Assembly: GCF_026151205.1 (NCBI RefSeq)
Contig: NC_087075.1
Span: forward strand, 9,773,303 to 9,837,302
Length of the DNA: 64,000 bases
Reading direction: 5' to 3'
Source: Bolinopsis microptera
Lineage: Eukaryota; Ctenophora; Tentaculata; Lobata; Bolinopsidae
Each line of letters begins with the position of its first letter. Within the stretch, counting starts at the first letter, position 1. Below, piece after piece: positions 1 to 12,080 of this stretch. The notes under the pieces are model-generated. The model saw nothing but the letters and a program-made list of their open reading frames with translations, was not told where the DNA came from and searched no databases. A program made the position numbers and the translations under genes.

Positions 1-823
1 TTGGGTTGTGGGTTGGGTTTTTAAAAGTATTGTATGATATAATCTATTTCATTAAAAAGTTAACAAATTATTAACATTATGATATTTTATGCACGCTGTA
101 TTTTATTATTGCACAATCATCTCTATTACTATATATCTTACATTTATATGTGTTGATTGTATGAAATGTTTTGTCAGGGACCATATTTTGTAGGTGTAAT
201 TTTTGCACGAACTACGTTCTGGTTTCCCGTCATTATAGTACATAGAAATCACTTTTTGACCGTGTTATTTTCATGCAATTACATTGATGTATGTACTATT
301 TTGAAAAGATTTTCAATAAAAAAAAATATTGAGCCCTTTGGCTAGAGAATACTTTCTTAGATATTTTGGACAGTTTTTAATATTGGTAATGTTAATGAAT
401 TGTAATTGATTGATATGTAATATTTAGGCCCGTGGCCATTTTTCAAATTATCAAATGCTGATTGGCTTCCTGATCAGGTGGTCTCAGAAGGTAGTCGATA
501 AACTACTCAGCTGCTGTCAAATCAAAATGCCAGCTGCAGACATTGACAGAGTTATTCGCATCATCACTGATCACTATGCAGAGAGATTTTACCGGCTATC
601 ATCTAATTTGTTCAATTTTAGGGCGGGGCGCCAAAGGGGGTATGGGCGCCAACAGGGGGTGTGCTAAATCACTCTACACTCAAACTTTGAGATTTTTATA
701 AAAGGTGAAACAGTTGAAACCAACCCTGCTGGGGTCAATAAAGCAGTCAAGCATCATGTATGTTATGTCGAGCATTCTATGGTAAAGGAAACTTTTAAAA
801 ATTAAATAAATACCCCAACTTAT
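1..823. other. AT-rich non-coding DNA upstream of LINE fragment
   Basis: No gene is supported here. Short open frames at 157-345 and 455-667 have no recognisable domain and no splice context. Around 668-724 lies a segment that resembles 5926-5995 and, more weakly, 7738-7803; all share a stretch ending in GTTGAAACCAA, so this is probably a dispersed repeat. Retroelement coding sequence begins near 824. Confidence 0.5.
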
Positions 824-3170
824 TTGAAATTTGCCCTTGGCCTTCTGGCTCTAAGTTCAAATCTAGACTATCTATATCCAAAAAGTTCTATCTCACCCCT
901 CTTATCCCTTTGGAGAGAAATCATTGCTGATCTAAGAATTTCAAATCAAAAACTTTTAAGTAAAATACAATACAAAGTCTCCAAAAGAAATCCAATTAAC
1001 AATCCTTGGATGACAGATGGAATTTCAGAAGCTATTTCAACTAAAGAGGAGCTGTATGATGACTGGATAGCCTCGAAAAAGTCAAAAGAATTTAGTCCAG
1101 ATGGAAATATTGATCTTCACACAAAATTTGCAAACTATCGTCGATGTCTTAAAGGTGTAATAAAAAGTCAAAAAAAGAAATATTACTGTACTAAGATTAT
1201 GGATCATCAAGGAAACAGTAAAAAGACTTGGGAAGTTATCAATGAATTAAGAGGAAAATGCAAAAAAACCATAAAGCCTCAATTCTGTGTCGACGGAGTA
1301 CGCATCACAGAACGTAGACTCATAGCCAACAAATTTAATGAGTACTTTGCCTCCATAGCGTCGAAATTGAATGAACAAGTTGATGGGGAAATGAAAATTG
1401 AGCCACTTCCTTCATTTGTTGAATTTTTACCAAAAACTAACCCAAATTCGATGTACTTAACAGACTGCACTGAGAGTGAAATATCTCATATCATTTCTGA
1501 GCTCCAAAATGGCAAAGCTAGTGATTTCCCCATCAGTGTTATTAAAAAGGCTTCACACATTCTCAGCCCAGTGCTTTCCATACAATACAACAACCTTATG
1601 TCAACAGGATGCTTTCCCGCCATCCTTAAGGTAGGTAAAATTAGCCCCATCTACAAAAAAGATAACGAAGAACACTTACAAAATTATCGTCCAATTTCCA
1701 CTCTCCCAATTTTTGGTAAAATTTTTGAAAAGGTTATCTACTCATGGCTTTATGGTTTTCTCTCGAGTCAGGGAATACTGCACGATAGCCAGTTTGGGTT
1801 CCGAAAGGGTCACTCAACATCACATGCACTCAACTACTCAATTCACCACATTCAGCAGTCACTCAAAGCCGGTAATCATGTTTTAGGAATCTTTATCGAC
1901 CTAAGTAAAGCATTTGATACAATAGATCACTCAATACTTCTCAAAAAATTAAACACATACGGGATCAGAGGACGGGCACACAAACTCCTGGAAAGTTATC
2001 TTTCCGACCGTAAACAATATGTTGGTGTGCTTAATGAAATATCTGATACTCTACCCGTGCTCTTTGGAGTGCCACAGGGGAGCTGTTTAGGGCCCCTTCT
2101 GTTCTTAATATACATAAACGATCTTACAAACTCTGAAAAAAACTCTAAATTTGTTCTATTTGCTGATGACACAAATATCTTCGTCGCTGCAAAAAGTAAA
2201 AACCTAGCATACAAAAAAGCCAATGAAGTCCTAAGTTCTGTACACCGCTACATGCTTGCCAATAAACTTCACATAAACACTGGCAAGAGCTGTTACCTTG
2301 AATTCTCAAACTCTCGATCCAACAAAGATGAAGATACCCCCTCTGATCAAGAAATAAATATCAATGGCATACCTTTGGAGAGAGTACATGAAACTAAATT
2401 CTTAGGCGTAACAATCGATGAAGACCTAAACTGGAATGCACATAGAGGTAAATTAGCAAAAAAAACTAGCCAGCTGCTGTGGCATGCTAAATAGAATTAA
2501 AGATAACATTCCCACATCACTCCACAAAGATCTGTATCACACTCTGTTTGAAAGCTATCTTGCTTATGGTATAACAGTCTGGGGAGGAGCATCTAACAAA
2601 AAACTCGAACCTCTGTTCAAAGCACAGAAAATGTGTGCCCGCATAATGTTTGGTGATAAAGAAGCATACTTGGATAAGTTCAAAACTAGTGCGCGATGCA
2701 GACCCTACGGGGAGCAAATCCTGGGCAACGAATTCTACAGAAAAGAGCATACTAAACCCCTCTTCAACACTCATGAAATCATGAATGTGCATAATCTGTA
2801 CTTCTACCACTGCATTAATGACATCTTCAAGGTCTTGAAATATAGAACCCCTATATCACTTTACTCCCTCTTTGAAACATCTGGCAGACTTGGCAAAGAG
2901 ACACTCATTCTCACACCTAAACCATCAGACAGCTACATATATAGAGCAGGGACAATCTGGAACACAGTACGACAAAATCTCATGCTAACTACATTCACCT
3001 GTAAGCCCAATCACCTCAAATCATCCATAAAAATAACCATCGCTCACACTCAAAAGGAAGGAGAACCAAACGACTGGAACTTAGCCTTAAACAGTGTTCG
3101 ACAAAATTCAAAAACTTTAAAATTGACCTTGCCTAGATTACTTAAGCTTACAAAAGCTGTAATATCTTAG
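824..3170 (+). pseudogene. Non-LTR retrotransposon (LINE) reverse transcriptase, 5'-truncated and frameshifted
   Basis: Reverse transcriptase of a LINE, the enzyme that copies element RNA into a nicked chromosomal target. Visible RT motifs are FGFRKGHSTSHAL, FIDLSKAFDTIDHS (catalytic Asp), GVPQGSCLGPLLFLIYIND and FADDTNIF (catalytic Asp pair). The first frame stops at 2494 just after AKKTSQLL. The protein continues in another frame from about 2480 (MLNRIKDNIP to 3170), so a single-base indel near 2480 breaks the reading frame. No apurinic endonuclease domain is seen upstream, so the copy appears 5'-truncated. The C-terminal part is clearly related to the minus-strand fragment at 5080-5925 (shared VWGG, PLF, QK-C-RI-FGD and DKFKT-AR-RP-G blocks). 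CR1/Jockey-type affiliation is inferred from motif spacing. It is non-functional as read. Confidence 0.88.
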
Positions 3171-5079
3171 CAAAATATAACTTGCAGCAGCCCCATACCT
3201 TGTCATGAACATAATATCGATACTACCTCTGTGATCACATCTTTCTCTGGGTGCAAAATGAATAGATATATATATTATATAGATTATAGGTTTATCAGTT
3301 TTATAGAAATTTGAAAGTTCTATAGAAATTTATTTAATTTATTTATATATGGATTATAAACATTTTTGTTTGTGTGTTTTGCGCTATGCATCTTTATACC
3401 TATTTTAGAAGAGATTTTTATAGAATATTAGAAGTGTAGTAGGGTCAGTTTCAGACGAATTAAGCATAAATATCATCATTGCCATGTCTGAAGTGGTTTG
3501 TAAATGGGCCATTGTTAGCCCCAAGCGTTTTGGTCCTTCATTCCTGCCACTCAGCATTGCCTACTGTAAAGTAGAAATTTTTCTAAGACAATAGAGAAAC
3601 TGACCCTGTCTCACTAAATTCCCCTAAATTCAACCACTTACCATAATAAAAATGCTAACAACCAAATAAAGTTTTTTAAATAAAGAATATTTCCTCAAGT
3701 TTACGTCTAGCTAACTAATTAGTGGTTTAAGCTCTTATTCTATTTATGATTAAAGGAATGTAAAATAAAACTTTTCGTTTTCATTGAATTTTAAGTAAAA
3801 TACAATTTTTATTTTCCACAGAAGAATCAATACATATTGAATTATAAATATCCGATAATTCCATTAATAATCATTAAAAGTTGCTTTGTCATTTGTAAAA
3901 TCAAAAACGAAAAGCCCCACGCTGAACGCGCGCGGCATTTTTTCTGCAGCTGCCTAGCTTCAAGCTTGTAGCTGCTAACATCAAAGCCGCCGCGCGCGCC
4001 CAGCGCTGGGGTGCATTCTCATTAACAATTAAACTTGGTCAAAGATATTTATATACAATTCCTAAATTAAATCAATAATCATGTTAATATGAGTATTCAA
4101 CACTACTCGACAACAAATATTTGCCGGCCCATCAACGATTCAGTCGCCGAAACAAAAATCAAATGTTTGCTTTTTCGTTTCGGGGACTGTTTGAACTCAG
4201 TACCATATCCGACTAATCACACTTTATAATGGTTAAAATACAAAGTAAAAAGATTTTCCTCGATGGGCCGGCATTCGCAACCGCGAAAAGTTTTGAGTAC
4301 GACAAACGATGACACCACCACCAGCCGTTAATTGATAAGTCCATGGGTGACGGGATAAAGTTAAAGTAAGATGTGTAATTTCATATTGCCTATCACCTAT
4401 CACCTAAGTTACTTTGCATATACTGCTTCTAGTTACACGATAGCGATCTCAGTTCCCAATAACGTGTGACCCAACAGAGGGGATTGTGGAAGGACACGTA
4501 CATTTTTCATTAACACGTGCCCTGATTACCCCCTCCGTTGAGCCACTATACGGGGAACGTTGACCGCCAGTCTGTAGTCAGATCGTTAATAAATTATACT
4601 TTAAAATTGGTTGCCGGGTGATGGTGTCAGTGAGAGACGTTAAGTTAGGTGAACATTGGTACAAAAATATAATAATCTAGCAGTTTATCTCAAAGTTAAA
4701 ATCACTATTTGTTAAAGTATACAAACAGTTCTATTCAAAAGAACAAAGTCCGAGAGCAGAGAGAAGATTTGGAGACTATACACGCATATGTGGGGTTTAA
4801 ATTTGGTATTAGTAATTTTAGGGTTCGACCGAAAATGTTGGTCGGTTGGTTAATAGGGAGCAGTCACTGTCATTAGAATTATCAGATTAGGAGCAACAAT
4901 TAGAATCAAATTGGACATATTGTGTATTGTGAAATCAGTGAAACCTAGAATGGCGGTAAAATGCTAACGCGCCTTGTTATGCGCGCTAACATACTAGCTG
5001 CTGAAAATAAAGAAGTATATGCATGATAATGTCGTTTGTCGGCAGCGCCTGCCGATACCTGGATTATATTGTGTATAAC
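3171..5079. other. Non-coding, repeat-derived DNA between two LINE copies
   Basis: No host gene is seen. The first ~500 bases after 3170 are probably the LINE 3' tail. A GC-rich inverted pair is visible at about 3917-4014 (CGCGCGCGGC blocks flanking a central stretch). A second pair lies at about 4104-4310, where GCCGGCCCATC faces GATGGGCCGGC. A third runs from about 4306 to 4637, with GATGACACCACC at one side and GGTGATGGTGTC at the other. These look like small foldback or TIR elements, but their edges are not resolved. Confidence 0.5.
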
Positions 5080-5958
5080 TTAGAATTCAGTGAAATTTTT
5101 GTCATTCCATTCAGCACCATACCTGTTTTGGGCATTCATCAGTGACTTTTGTAATTTATTCTTAACAGAAGAACAAGAGGAATTAAAATTAAATGAGCCA
5201 ATTTTACAAAACTCATTCCACAGCCACGCTGATTTATAGATGAATTGTTTAGTTGGAGAAGGTGTGATTAACATATTGTCTTTCCTATGAGATATGGTGA
5301 ACAAAGAGAACATTGAAATTGGTACTCTTGTCTTAATTATCTTTAAAAATTCCATTAGGCAACGTAGTCTATATAGGTTCTCTACAGCTAGTAATTTATG
5401 TTTTGCAAATAGAGGTTTGGTAGACTCCTTAACATAAAAATCGCAACCCAAACGTTGGGAGCCGAACGGTCTAACTCTAGCACATGTTTTGAATTTGTCT
5501 ACATACCTTTTATGGTCTCCGAATAGAATTCTTATACATTTCTTCTGAGTAATAAATAGTGGTTTTAACTGGATATTAGGAATACCTCCCCACACAGAAA
5601 TAGCAAAACCGAGATGTGATTCAAAGAGAGAATGGTAAATTTGTTTATATAGTGATTCTGGTAAGCATTTCTTAATACGGTAGATGCGTCCACAAGCACT
5701 GCTTAGTTTTTTGTTAAGGGATTGTATGTGTGGTTTCCAACTTAATTTGTCATCAATAATTACTCCAAGGAATTTAATTTGACTAACACGCTTGATTACC
5801 TTGTTATTCATGGAGAGGTAATAGCTATCTATATCGGCGTCTAATTCATTATTGTTACGTTTATTTGGAGAGAGGTACATGTAACAGCACTTTTTTACAT
5901 TAAAACATACTGAGCGTGCTGAATCACTACACTCAAACTTTAAGATTTTATAGTACAT
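5080..5958 (-). pseudogene. LINE reverse-transcriptase C-terminal fragment
   Basis: A 292-codon minus-strand frame encoding only the part after the RT catalytic core: IKFLGVIIDDKLSWKPHI, then the thumb and C-terminal region. It parallels the end of the 824-3170 element (AISVWGGIPN versus GITVWGGASN; ILFGDHKRYVDKFKTCARVRP versus IMFGDKEAYLDKFKTSARCRP). The catalytic FADD region is absent, so this is a dead, 5'-truncated copy. The first ~11 codons (5926-5958) read through an unrelated dispersed repeat and are not element protein. Frame intactness suggests moderate age. It is inferred to belong to the same family as the first LINE but a different subfamily. Confidence 0.85.
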
Positions 5959-6110
5959 GTAATAGGTGAAACGGTTGGAACAGTTGAAACCAACTTAAAT
6001 GTTTTTTTGAACGCTATTTCCGAATCATCCCCATGACAAAAGGTGAAAGTGCTCCCTTGGCATGTATCAGCGAAAAACTGTCTTGATCACGTGATATGGC
6101 CAAATAAATA
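5926..6110. repeat. Dispersed repeat sharing both ends with 7738-8190
   Basis: Positions 5926-5995 resemble 668-724 and 7738-7803. Positions 6048-6110 (GTGCTCCCTTGGC onward) resemble 8118-8180 (ATGCTCCCCTGGC onward). The shared edges suggest one element of ~190 bp, with the later copy enlarged by inserted sequence. Similarity was judged by eye. Confidence 0.4.
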
Positions 6111-6207
6111 AGTTGGTATTGTGTATTGATGCTTTTCATACAAACAAGTTAAACCAAATTCTTTAAGTCATGTATCCTGGGTTTGGACAGGATATGTCCG
6201 CTTAAAA

Positions 6208-6803
6208 CAGAGGCGGCTATTGAGGGCGTCCAGGCGTCCGTGGACGCCTTTAAATTATTATCTGGTGGCTGGTGCTTAAAATAGAAATAGTAATTAGTAA
6301 TAGTGTTAGGAAATAACAAATCGCAATATAAAGGTCTTCGTTTACTATCATACGTTTTAATGTAAGCGCACGCAAGATCTTCGTGAAATTTTGTGTTGTA
6401 GGGAGTCCAATCCTACCTCTGGACTACTCAGCTGTGCAGTTTTAACACATAGTTAATTGTAAACGTTACAAAGCACATCGTGCGCATCCCACTACAGGTA
6501 ATCTATTATGATTTGCCTCGATTTGGGGGTCCAGGACCCTTTGAAGTTTTAACTATTGCCTGTTGTGATACTGCGCGGCTGAGATCGTACACGTGTGGTG
6601 TCCTGTTTCACCCATGTTATAAGTTTTTGTTTTAGTTTGCTGTCGCCTGTAAAGTGTTACACATTACATTTACAAAGCCCTGTGTGTAATGTTAAAGGTA
6701 GTTTGGAGGGATCAGCTTGAGCCGGCTCCCAAGCCCCCCTCCCCCCAGTCCATCGATTGGACCCCCAACAAAACTGCCAGCCAGCTCCCACGAGCCGCCT
6801 CTG
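6208..6803. mobile_element. Non-autonomous hAT-type DNA transposon (MITE), 596 bp
   Basis: Perfect 11-bp terminal inverted repeats, CAGAGGCGGCT at 6208-6218 and AGCCGCCTCTG at 6793-6803, are flanked on both sides by the identical octamer GCTTAAAA (6200-6207 and 6804-6811). An 8-bp target duplication together with CAG-starting termini is the hAT superfamily signature. No transposase frame exists inside, so it would need an enzyme in trans. Confidence 0.9.
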
Positions 6804-6811
6804 GCTTAAAA

Positions 6812-7666
6812 TACGTATAATTTCTGAGCAGCTGTGCACAGCTGAATTTTAAAATGTTAAACAGGTGCTTCTTGTAAACAGAGAAATTTGTTTCCCTTTG
6901 AATCTATCAAACTAGATGAATTGTTGTAAATACTGAGATCAAACTATCAATCTACAGGCTATCGTCAAACATGTTGCAAGGCGTCATCTTCAGTGACATA
7001 AGCCCTAGAAATTGTAAAAAGTTAGTAAAACCCAAAATTCCTTTAAAAATCTGAACACTCTTAAAACGGTTATAAAGTTAAAATTAAGATGTTAGGAGTA
7101 ATGGAAGGCCAAAAGGATTTTTAGTGTTAATTCCCAAAGGTTTTAAAGTCTTGAGTAGTTGAATATATTTATGTTCACGGACATCCAAAGTTTTAGGACT
7201 AGAATTATCAATAATTGACACATTAAAAATTTTGTTAAAATCTTCCCTTTGTCTAAAACCATGATGCTTCTTGTAAACAATTCGTTTTAAACATTTGTTC
7301 GAAATTTAAAAGGTGATCACCTTATGGAGTATCGATACTCCATACTTTTAACATATTTGTGCTAAGACGTACCTACAATGTACAATGTACTTCCAGCTTG
7401 TTAGTACTTTATATGTTTTGTTTGTTATAGTTTGGAGGAAATTGTCGCCCAACGCGCTGCGCGCATTATCATGCTTGCTTCACTTCGTGAGCGATAGTGA
7501 TATCGTTGCAAAATTATTATACGAAACGTTGGTATCCTCAATTGTATAAATCAAATGGTAATTCATTTACATGGATGTGGTTCGTTTTTTTCAGGTATAT
7601 GTTAAATTTAATTGCCCATTATTAATTGACTAGCCCGACGCGGATTACTTTGTAGCACATTTTCGG
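6812..7666. other. Non-coding DNA, nothing recognised
   Basis: AT-rich sequence without a supportable frame. The only structure noted is a short palindromic ACAATGTACAATGTAC stretch near 7376. Confidence 0.5.
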
Positions 7667-7690
7667 GCAAAGAGGAGCGCGCTACATGAT

Positions 7691-8376
7691 CGAAGAAATT
7701 TAGACGAGTAACATCCGTCAACAATTTAACCAAACGTGCTAAATCATTTTACAGTCGATCTTTGATGCATTTTACTAAAAGGGCCAAGCTAGTTGAAACC
7801 AATTTGAATCGATGCACTTTGGACGTTGATTCTTAATTAGTAAAACAAATTTTTAGTAAAACAAATTTAAATTTTGGTATTTATTAAGAACACTACTACT
7901 ATATTGTATTAAGAACAATCAAAACATATCATATCATAAAAATAAAGCCGCGCGTTGGTTGACTGCCTCAGTATGGTGAATAATTGACGATGTCAATTCA
8001 TGGCAGCTCGGCGCGGCACAGTAGCGCATTTCGCCGATCTAGCCAGAGATCGCTGTGAGAAGCCTAAGTGCGCGGCGCGGCACAGTAACGCATCGCGCTA
8101 CAAGTTGATTCCGACGGGTTAAAATGCTCCCCTGGCGAGATATTGACGAACAATTGTTTAGGTCGCGTAATATGACTGTAAAAAGAAGTTGGTCTAATTT
8201 CTCGTTAGGGTTAGAGTTTCGGCATATGCTTTTGTTATAAATTGGATTAGGGTTAGGATCAAATTAAAGGGTTAAGTCACATAATATTCGAAAGTAGTTT
8301 GATAAATCATTATGCAGATATAATTTTGTCTTACGAGTTACATTGTTGACGGATGTTACTCGTCTAAATTTCTTCG
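7691..8376. repeat. Inverted-repeat element with perfect 35-bp arms
   Basis: The 35 bases at 7691-7725 (beginning CGAAGAAATTTAGACG) are the exact reverse complement of 8342-8376. The arms continue imperfectly outward into GC-rich GCGCGC blocks. The interior contains a copy of the 668/5926 repeat. A single copy of the same arm with its GC-rich neighbour occurs at about 47690-47816, so the arm is part of a dispersed family. No transposase is encoded. Confidence 0.75.
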
Positions 8377-8466
8377 AAGTAGCGCGCGCCACTTTCTTCT
8401 CGAAATGTTACCCGATGGCAAGTGCTACGAAGTAGCGCGCGCCGGGTCAGACCATTAACAATGGTC
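8377..8466. repeat. GC-rich dispersed repeat, family with GCGCGCC cores (copy 1)
   Basis: This ~90-bp unit contains two AAGTAGCGCGCGCC boxes and ends in CCATTAACAATGG. It recurs at 9212-9292, and in the opposite orientation near 47690-47790. The unit abuts the 35-bp inverted arm ending at 8376. Confidence 0.6.
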
Positions 8467-8484
8467 AAGTTACATTGTTGATTG

Positions 8485-8612
8485 TACGACCCGCCGCGCA
8501 CGATGCACGAGTGCGCGGCTCCCCCTGTATCGTAGAAACTCTACAGGGCCAGGGGTCGCTTCACTATAGTGAAGCGACAGTGGTGGTCCATGGTCACCAC
8601 GTGATACAAAAT
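8485..8612. repeat. GC-rich dispersed repeat, GACCCGCCGCGCACGA family (copy 1)
   Basis: It begins GACCCGCCGCGCACGA and runs through GTGCGCGGCTCCCCCTGTAT to a GTGATACAA end. Shorter copies of the same string lie at about 8893-8966 and 9710-9783, so three copies sit within 1.3 kb. Confidence 0.65.
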
Positions 8613-8892
8613 ATAATTGTAAATTATTAGCGTTGCGGCTTAAAATGTATTATCTGATTTGGCAAGTACATTTATGATTTAACAAATTCTCTTCTATTTG
8701 GAAAATTTGTTTCGATTTTATAAATAAAATTTATGCGTGTATACATTTTTTAATTTAAATTTTAAAAGAGTTGTATAATAATTTTAATGGATTAAAGTAT
8801 ATATTTTTACGTAAATCAGTCATATGTCAATTTGCTAATATATCCAAGGATATGCAATTTTTGAGACTATGAAAACTTTGTCATAAGTTGTA

Positions 8893-8966
8893 TGACCCGC
8901 CGCGCACGAGTGCGCGGCTCCCCCTGTATCGTCAGGACGATAAAGTGAGGGTCACAACGTGATACA
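8893..8966. repeat. GC-rich dispersed repeat, GACCCGCCGCGCACGA family (copy 2)
   Basis: Same start, core and GTGATACAA end as 8485-8612, but with a shorter middle. Both are preceded by the TTGT(A)TGAC-type context also seen at the third copy. Confidence 0.65.
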
Positions 8967-9211
8967 ATGTAGGTTTACAACCTACCAGGACGCGCGCCGA
9001 GTTTGACTCGTCGACGGTATAATATATGGAACAGATATTTTACGAGTATCACCCGTTAATTGAAATTTCGAACCACGCAAGGCCAAATAAAGTAAGACCA
9101 TGTTAGTTTAGTTAAATACATAAAATTTTGAGAGATTCAATAAGAAATTTGTTTGTGATTTCAGTGCCTAATTACTGCAATTACATTGGGCCCAATGGGC
9201 TAATAAGAATT

Positions 9212-9292
9212 TGAAGTAGCGCGCGCCGCTTTCTTCTCGACGGCAACTGCTACGAAGTAGCGCGTGCCGGGCCAGATCATTAACAATGGTCA
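9212..9292. repeat. GC-rich dispersed repeat, GCGCGCC-core family (copy 2)
   Basis: Near-identical to 8377-8466: two AAGTAGCGCG boxes, a TTTCTTCTCGA segment between them, and the CATTAACAATGG end. Confidence 0.6.
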
Positions 9293-9709
9293 AATAAGAA
9301 TATACGAAAATAAATCCAGCAATGGCTATAGACGCACTCAAAAATATAATTCGACAAATAAATTAAAATGTTAAAATTCAGATGTGGCCTGTGGGTAGGG
9401 TGTTATAGCAAAAATGGGTTTAGCTTTCCGAGACTGACTCAGACGGTTTGGGATGCAGGCCCCCTCGTCCGGAGATTTCCGCTGGAGGCGAAACTAAACG
9501 ATATTTTGGAGCCTAGAAAGGATCTGGATACATTTCTAAAGCAAGACCAGAAGCAAGTTGTTGAAAAAACAAATTTTCAACATGTTAAAGTAAGACACGG
9601 CCAGGTTAATGAACTCACACAGATCTGAGATCGTTACACATGTCAAATTATTAGGCAGGCGTTCGGCATCAACAAGCAGGCGCTCAATTATTAGTTGTCA
9701 TACGTTGTA

Positions 9710-9783
9710 TGACCCGCCGCGCACGAAGTGCGCGGCTTCCCCTGTATAGTGAAACGACCGTGGGTGTCGCAACGTGATACAAA
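9710..9783. repeat. GC-rich dispersed repeat, GACCCGCCGCGCACGA family (copy 3)
   Basis: Third copy of the unit at 8485-8612 and 8893-8966, again ending in ACGTGATACAAA. Confidence 0.65.
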
Positions 9784-10800
9784 TTATTAGGTTCAAAAAA
9801 GTGGGTATATGAACGCACCCATCTTGCATCAAATAACATGTAATGAACCATTTTCACGAGCCACAAGCCCTTATCCCAAAATACACGTAAATTCGGAGAT
9901 TTGGTATGCTTCTAAAACCCAGGATTGATAACGCCGACCTGAACCCCGCTACAACTGTTTTAAATGCACGGCTTTCACTGCGTGATTATTTGGTTGGCGT
10001 ATCAATTAAATTTAAAACAATTACTGGATGAGTATTAAATTTTTAAATTTTTCACAGAACGAACCGAGTTACGTGGGTGCATTTTGATTCTTGACACCAA
10101 GAAAACAATAATTTCAAGAAAACAACAATTTTATTTAGTATCAATTAAAGCAGACAAAAATATATTTCATATATATAACTAGCACGAACTTTAGATCAGA
10201 TATCTTAGGGGACTTGGAGTTAGCAAGAGATTAACTAGAAGGTATATCCCTTTTACAAAGATACGTCGAGAAGAATCCAGGGTGATACAAGATCGGAGAG
10301 TGCAGACCATAAAGTTTACGGCGCTAGGTGGCATGCGAAAAGTGGCATGTAACGTATATTAAAGTTTACGCACCCACCTTTGCCTCCTGAATTCTTGGTT
10401 GGATAGAAATTTATGCAAACTTGGTCGTTTATTCTCCAAGTCCCTTTGTTAAAAGAAGTAATATTAACTATATCTAGAGCTAGCTTCGTTCAATAATAAC
10501 AATATCAATATAATCAATATCAATAATCAATATCAATATCAGATAAAACTACCGAATAAATTATTAAATATTAATTAATTCGTTCTGATAAAAATTTGTA
10601 TAATAACCCCCACACCCACACGAGCCTCCACTGGTAAAATTATAATAATCAAATGAATAAATAATTAAATCCTGTTTACATGCTATGGTAAAAGTGGCCA
10701 CTGCTTACTAGCAGTTCATGCCCAACAAACATTTATGATCTAGGGAGTGTCAATTAGGTTTAGTTATAAATGCTCATTACAGCAGGTTGCAGAGTTTTAC
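9784..10800. other. Non-coding DNA, nothing recognised
   Basis: AT-rich. A short ATCAATATCAATA tandem lies at about 10495-10545. I see no gene. Confidence 0.5.
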
Positions 10801-10879
10801 TCCTCTGTATCTCCTGATTGATTTTGTACAATGAGCAAAAGTTGTAATCTGTGTATGATAAAAGCCATTGCATTATCTT

Positions 10880-12080
10880 TAACCTTTCTTATGGCTGATC
10901 TGTTCTGCCAAGTGCTTCAAGAATTTAGATGCCTCTGGTGACATTCCTCCTGTCATACTGGAAACCAGTGAGGTGAAGGTTCCTTTTCTAAATATATTTT
11001 CATTGTTATAAATTTGTTGATTCTGTAAAATGTGCTAAAATTAAATTTCTTGTTTCATTAAACATCAGAACTCTTTGATAGTATCCCGTTTTACTGTTCT
11101 CAGGCGCTAGAAACATCTGTAAGATGCTCTTGTCACTGTTGGCTTGTGCTTGAGAGTGAAGTACCCTTACATGTGTGAATTTCTTGTCCAGCGGTGACTA
11201 AAAAGATTTCACACTGATGTGATGGAACCTCTATTTGTGTGCCATTTTATCTATTGGTGTCGTTTAATAGTTCAAGTGTTGTTTCAACGTCTTTTACAGT
11301 CCTGAAGAGTTCTTCGACTGTGTCTTTGAGTGAATTATATCTAAATAACAACTGCGACCCTCAGTGTCCGAATTGTCAGATGCTGGACAACAATTACCAT
11401 CGAATCTTCTCCTGTTCACTGTACCGCTGTTCCTACAGAGAAACCATCCAAGAGCACTCCACTAGTGACCAACCATGCTGGTCTATCTTAAGAGATGATA
11501 GTGATGACAGCATCACTGCCTTCCGATCTCTAGCACAGATCGCCATCGGTGAACTATCATAGAATTGATACTTATAGTGCTCCTTGACCTTCATCCCCCT
11601 TCATGTCCTACATCTCCTCATGACATCACTCCCCTTCAGCCTCTACTACTCCTCTAAGCTACTCCATCTACTGCCTCATCTTCTGGACGTCATTATCTTC
11701 GAGTTTAGTTGAGAATTCTCAACACCCACTTCCAAGTCGAGTACTCTCGACCCACTTAGTCCACATGCCTTGCAAGCTTACAGCAGAGTATTTGTAATGG
11801 TCTAAGTCCCTAATACACTCCAAAAATGGTTCCTCTATACTCAACCGTAGGAGAAGAGACTTAGGTGACTGTATTTTGTTCTAATGTTGGTATTGATATT
11901 AGTATGTTCTAGTTTTTACTCCTTTTGTTTTAACGTTTTTATGGTACTCACCTTAAATTATTCTAATGCAGTCACTCAGATGATTTTTAAATCACGACAC
12001 ATAAACAAAGACACATACTCTGCCCACAATAAGGGGCCATAATTTTTAAATTATGTAACAGTATAGAATTATTATTATTA
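10880..12080 (+). pseudogene. Decayed LINE remnant (C-terminal zinc-knuckle region)
   Basis: A short frame ending at 11562 contains CPNCQMLDNNYHRIFSC, a C-x2-C-x(n)-H-x-C knuckle of the type found at the C-terminus of RNase H-bearing LINEs. Compare [18 protein letters not shown] in the intact element at 41828-45101. Upstream, around 10907-10960, a stretch reads like the RT segment preceding the DGIPP motif (LDASGDIPPV). An ATTATTATTATT tail follows near 12067. The frames between these pieces are broken. The edges and the link between the two pieces are inferred. Confidence 0.45.

Noticed and set aside
9368-9628. 86-codon frame
   Set aside because: No domain, no splice context and repeats on both sides; chance is likely.
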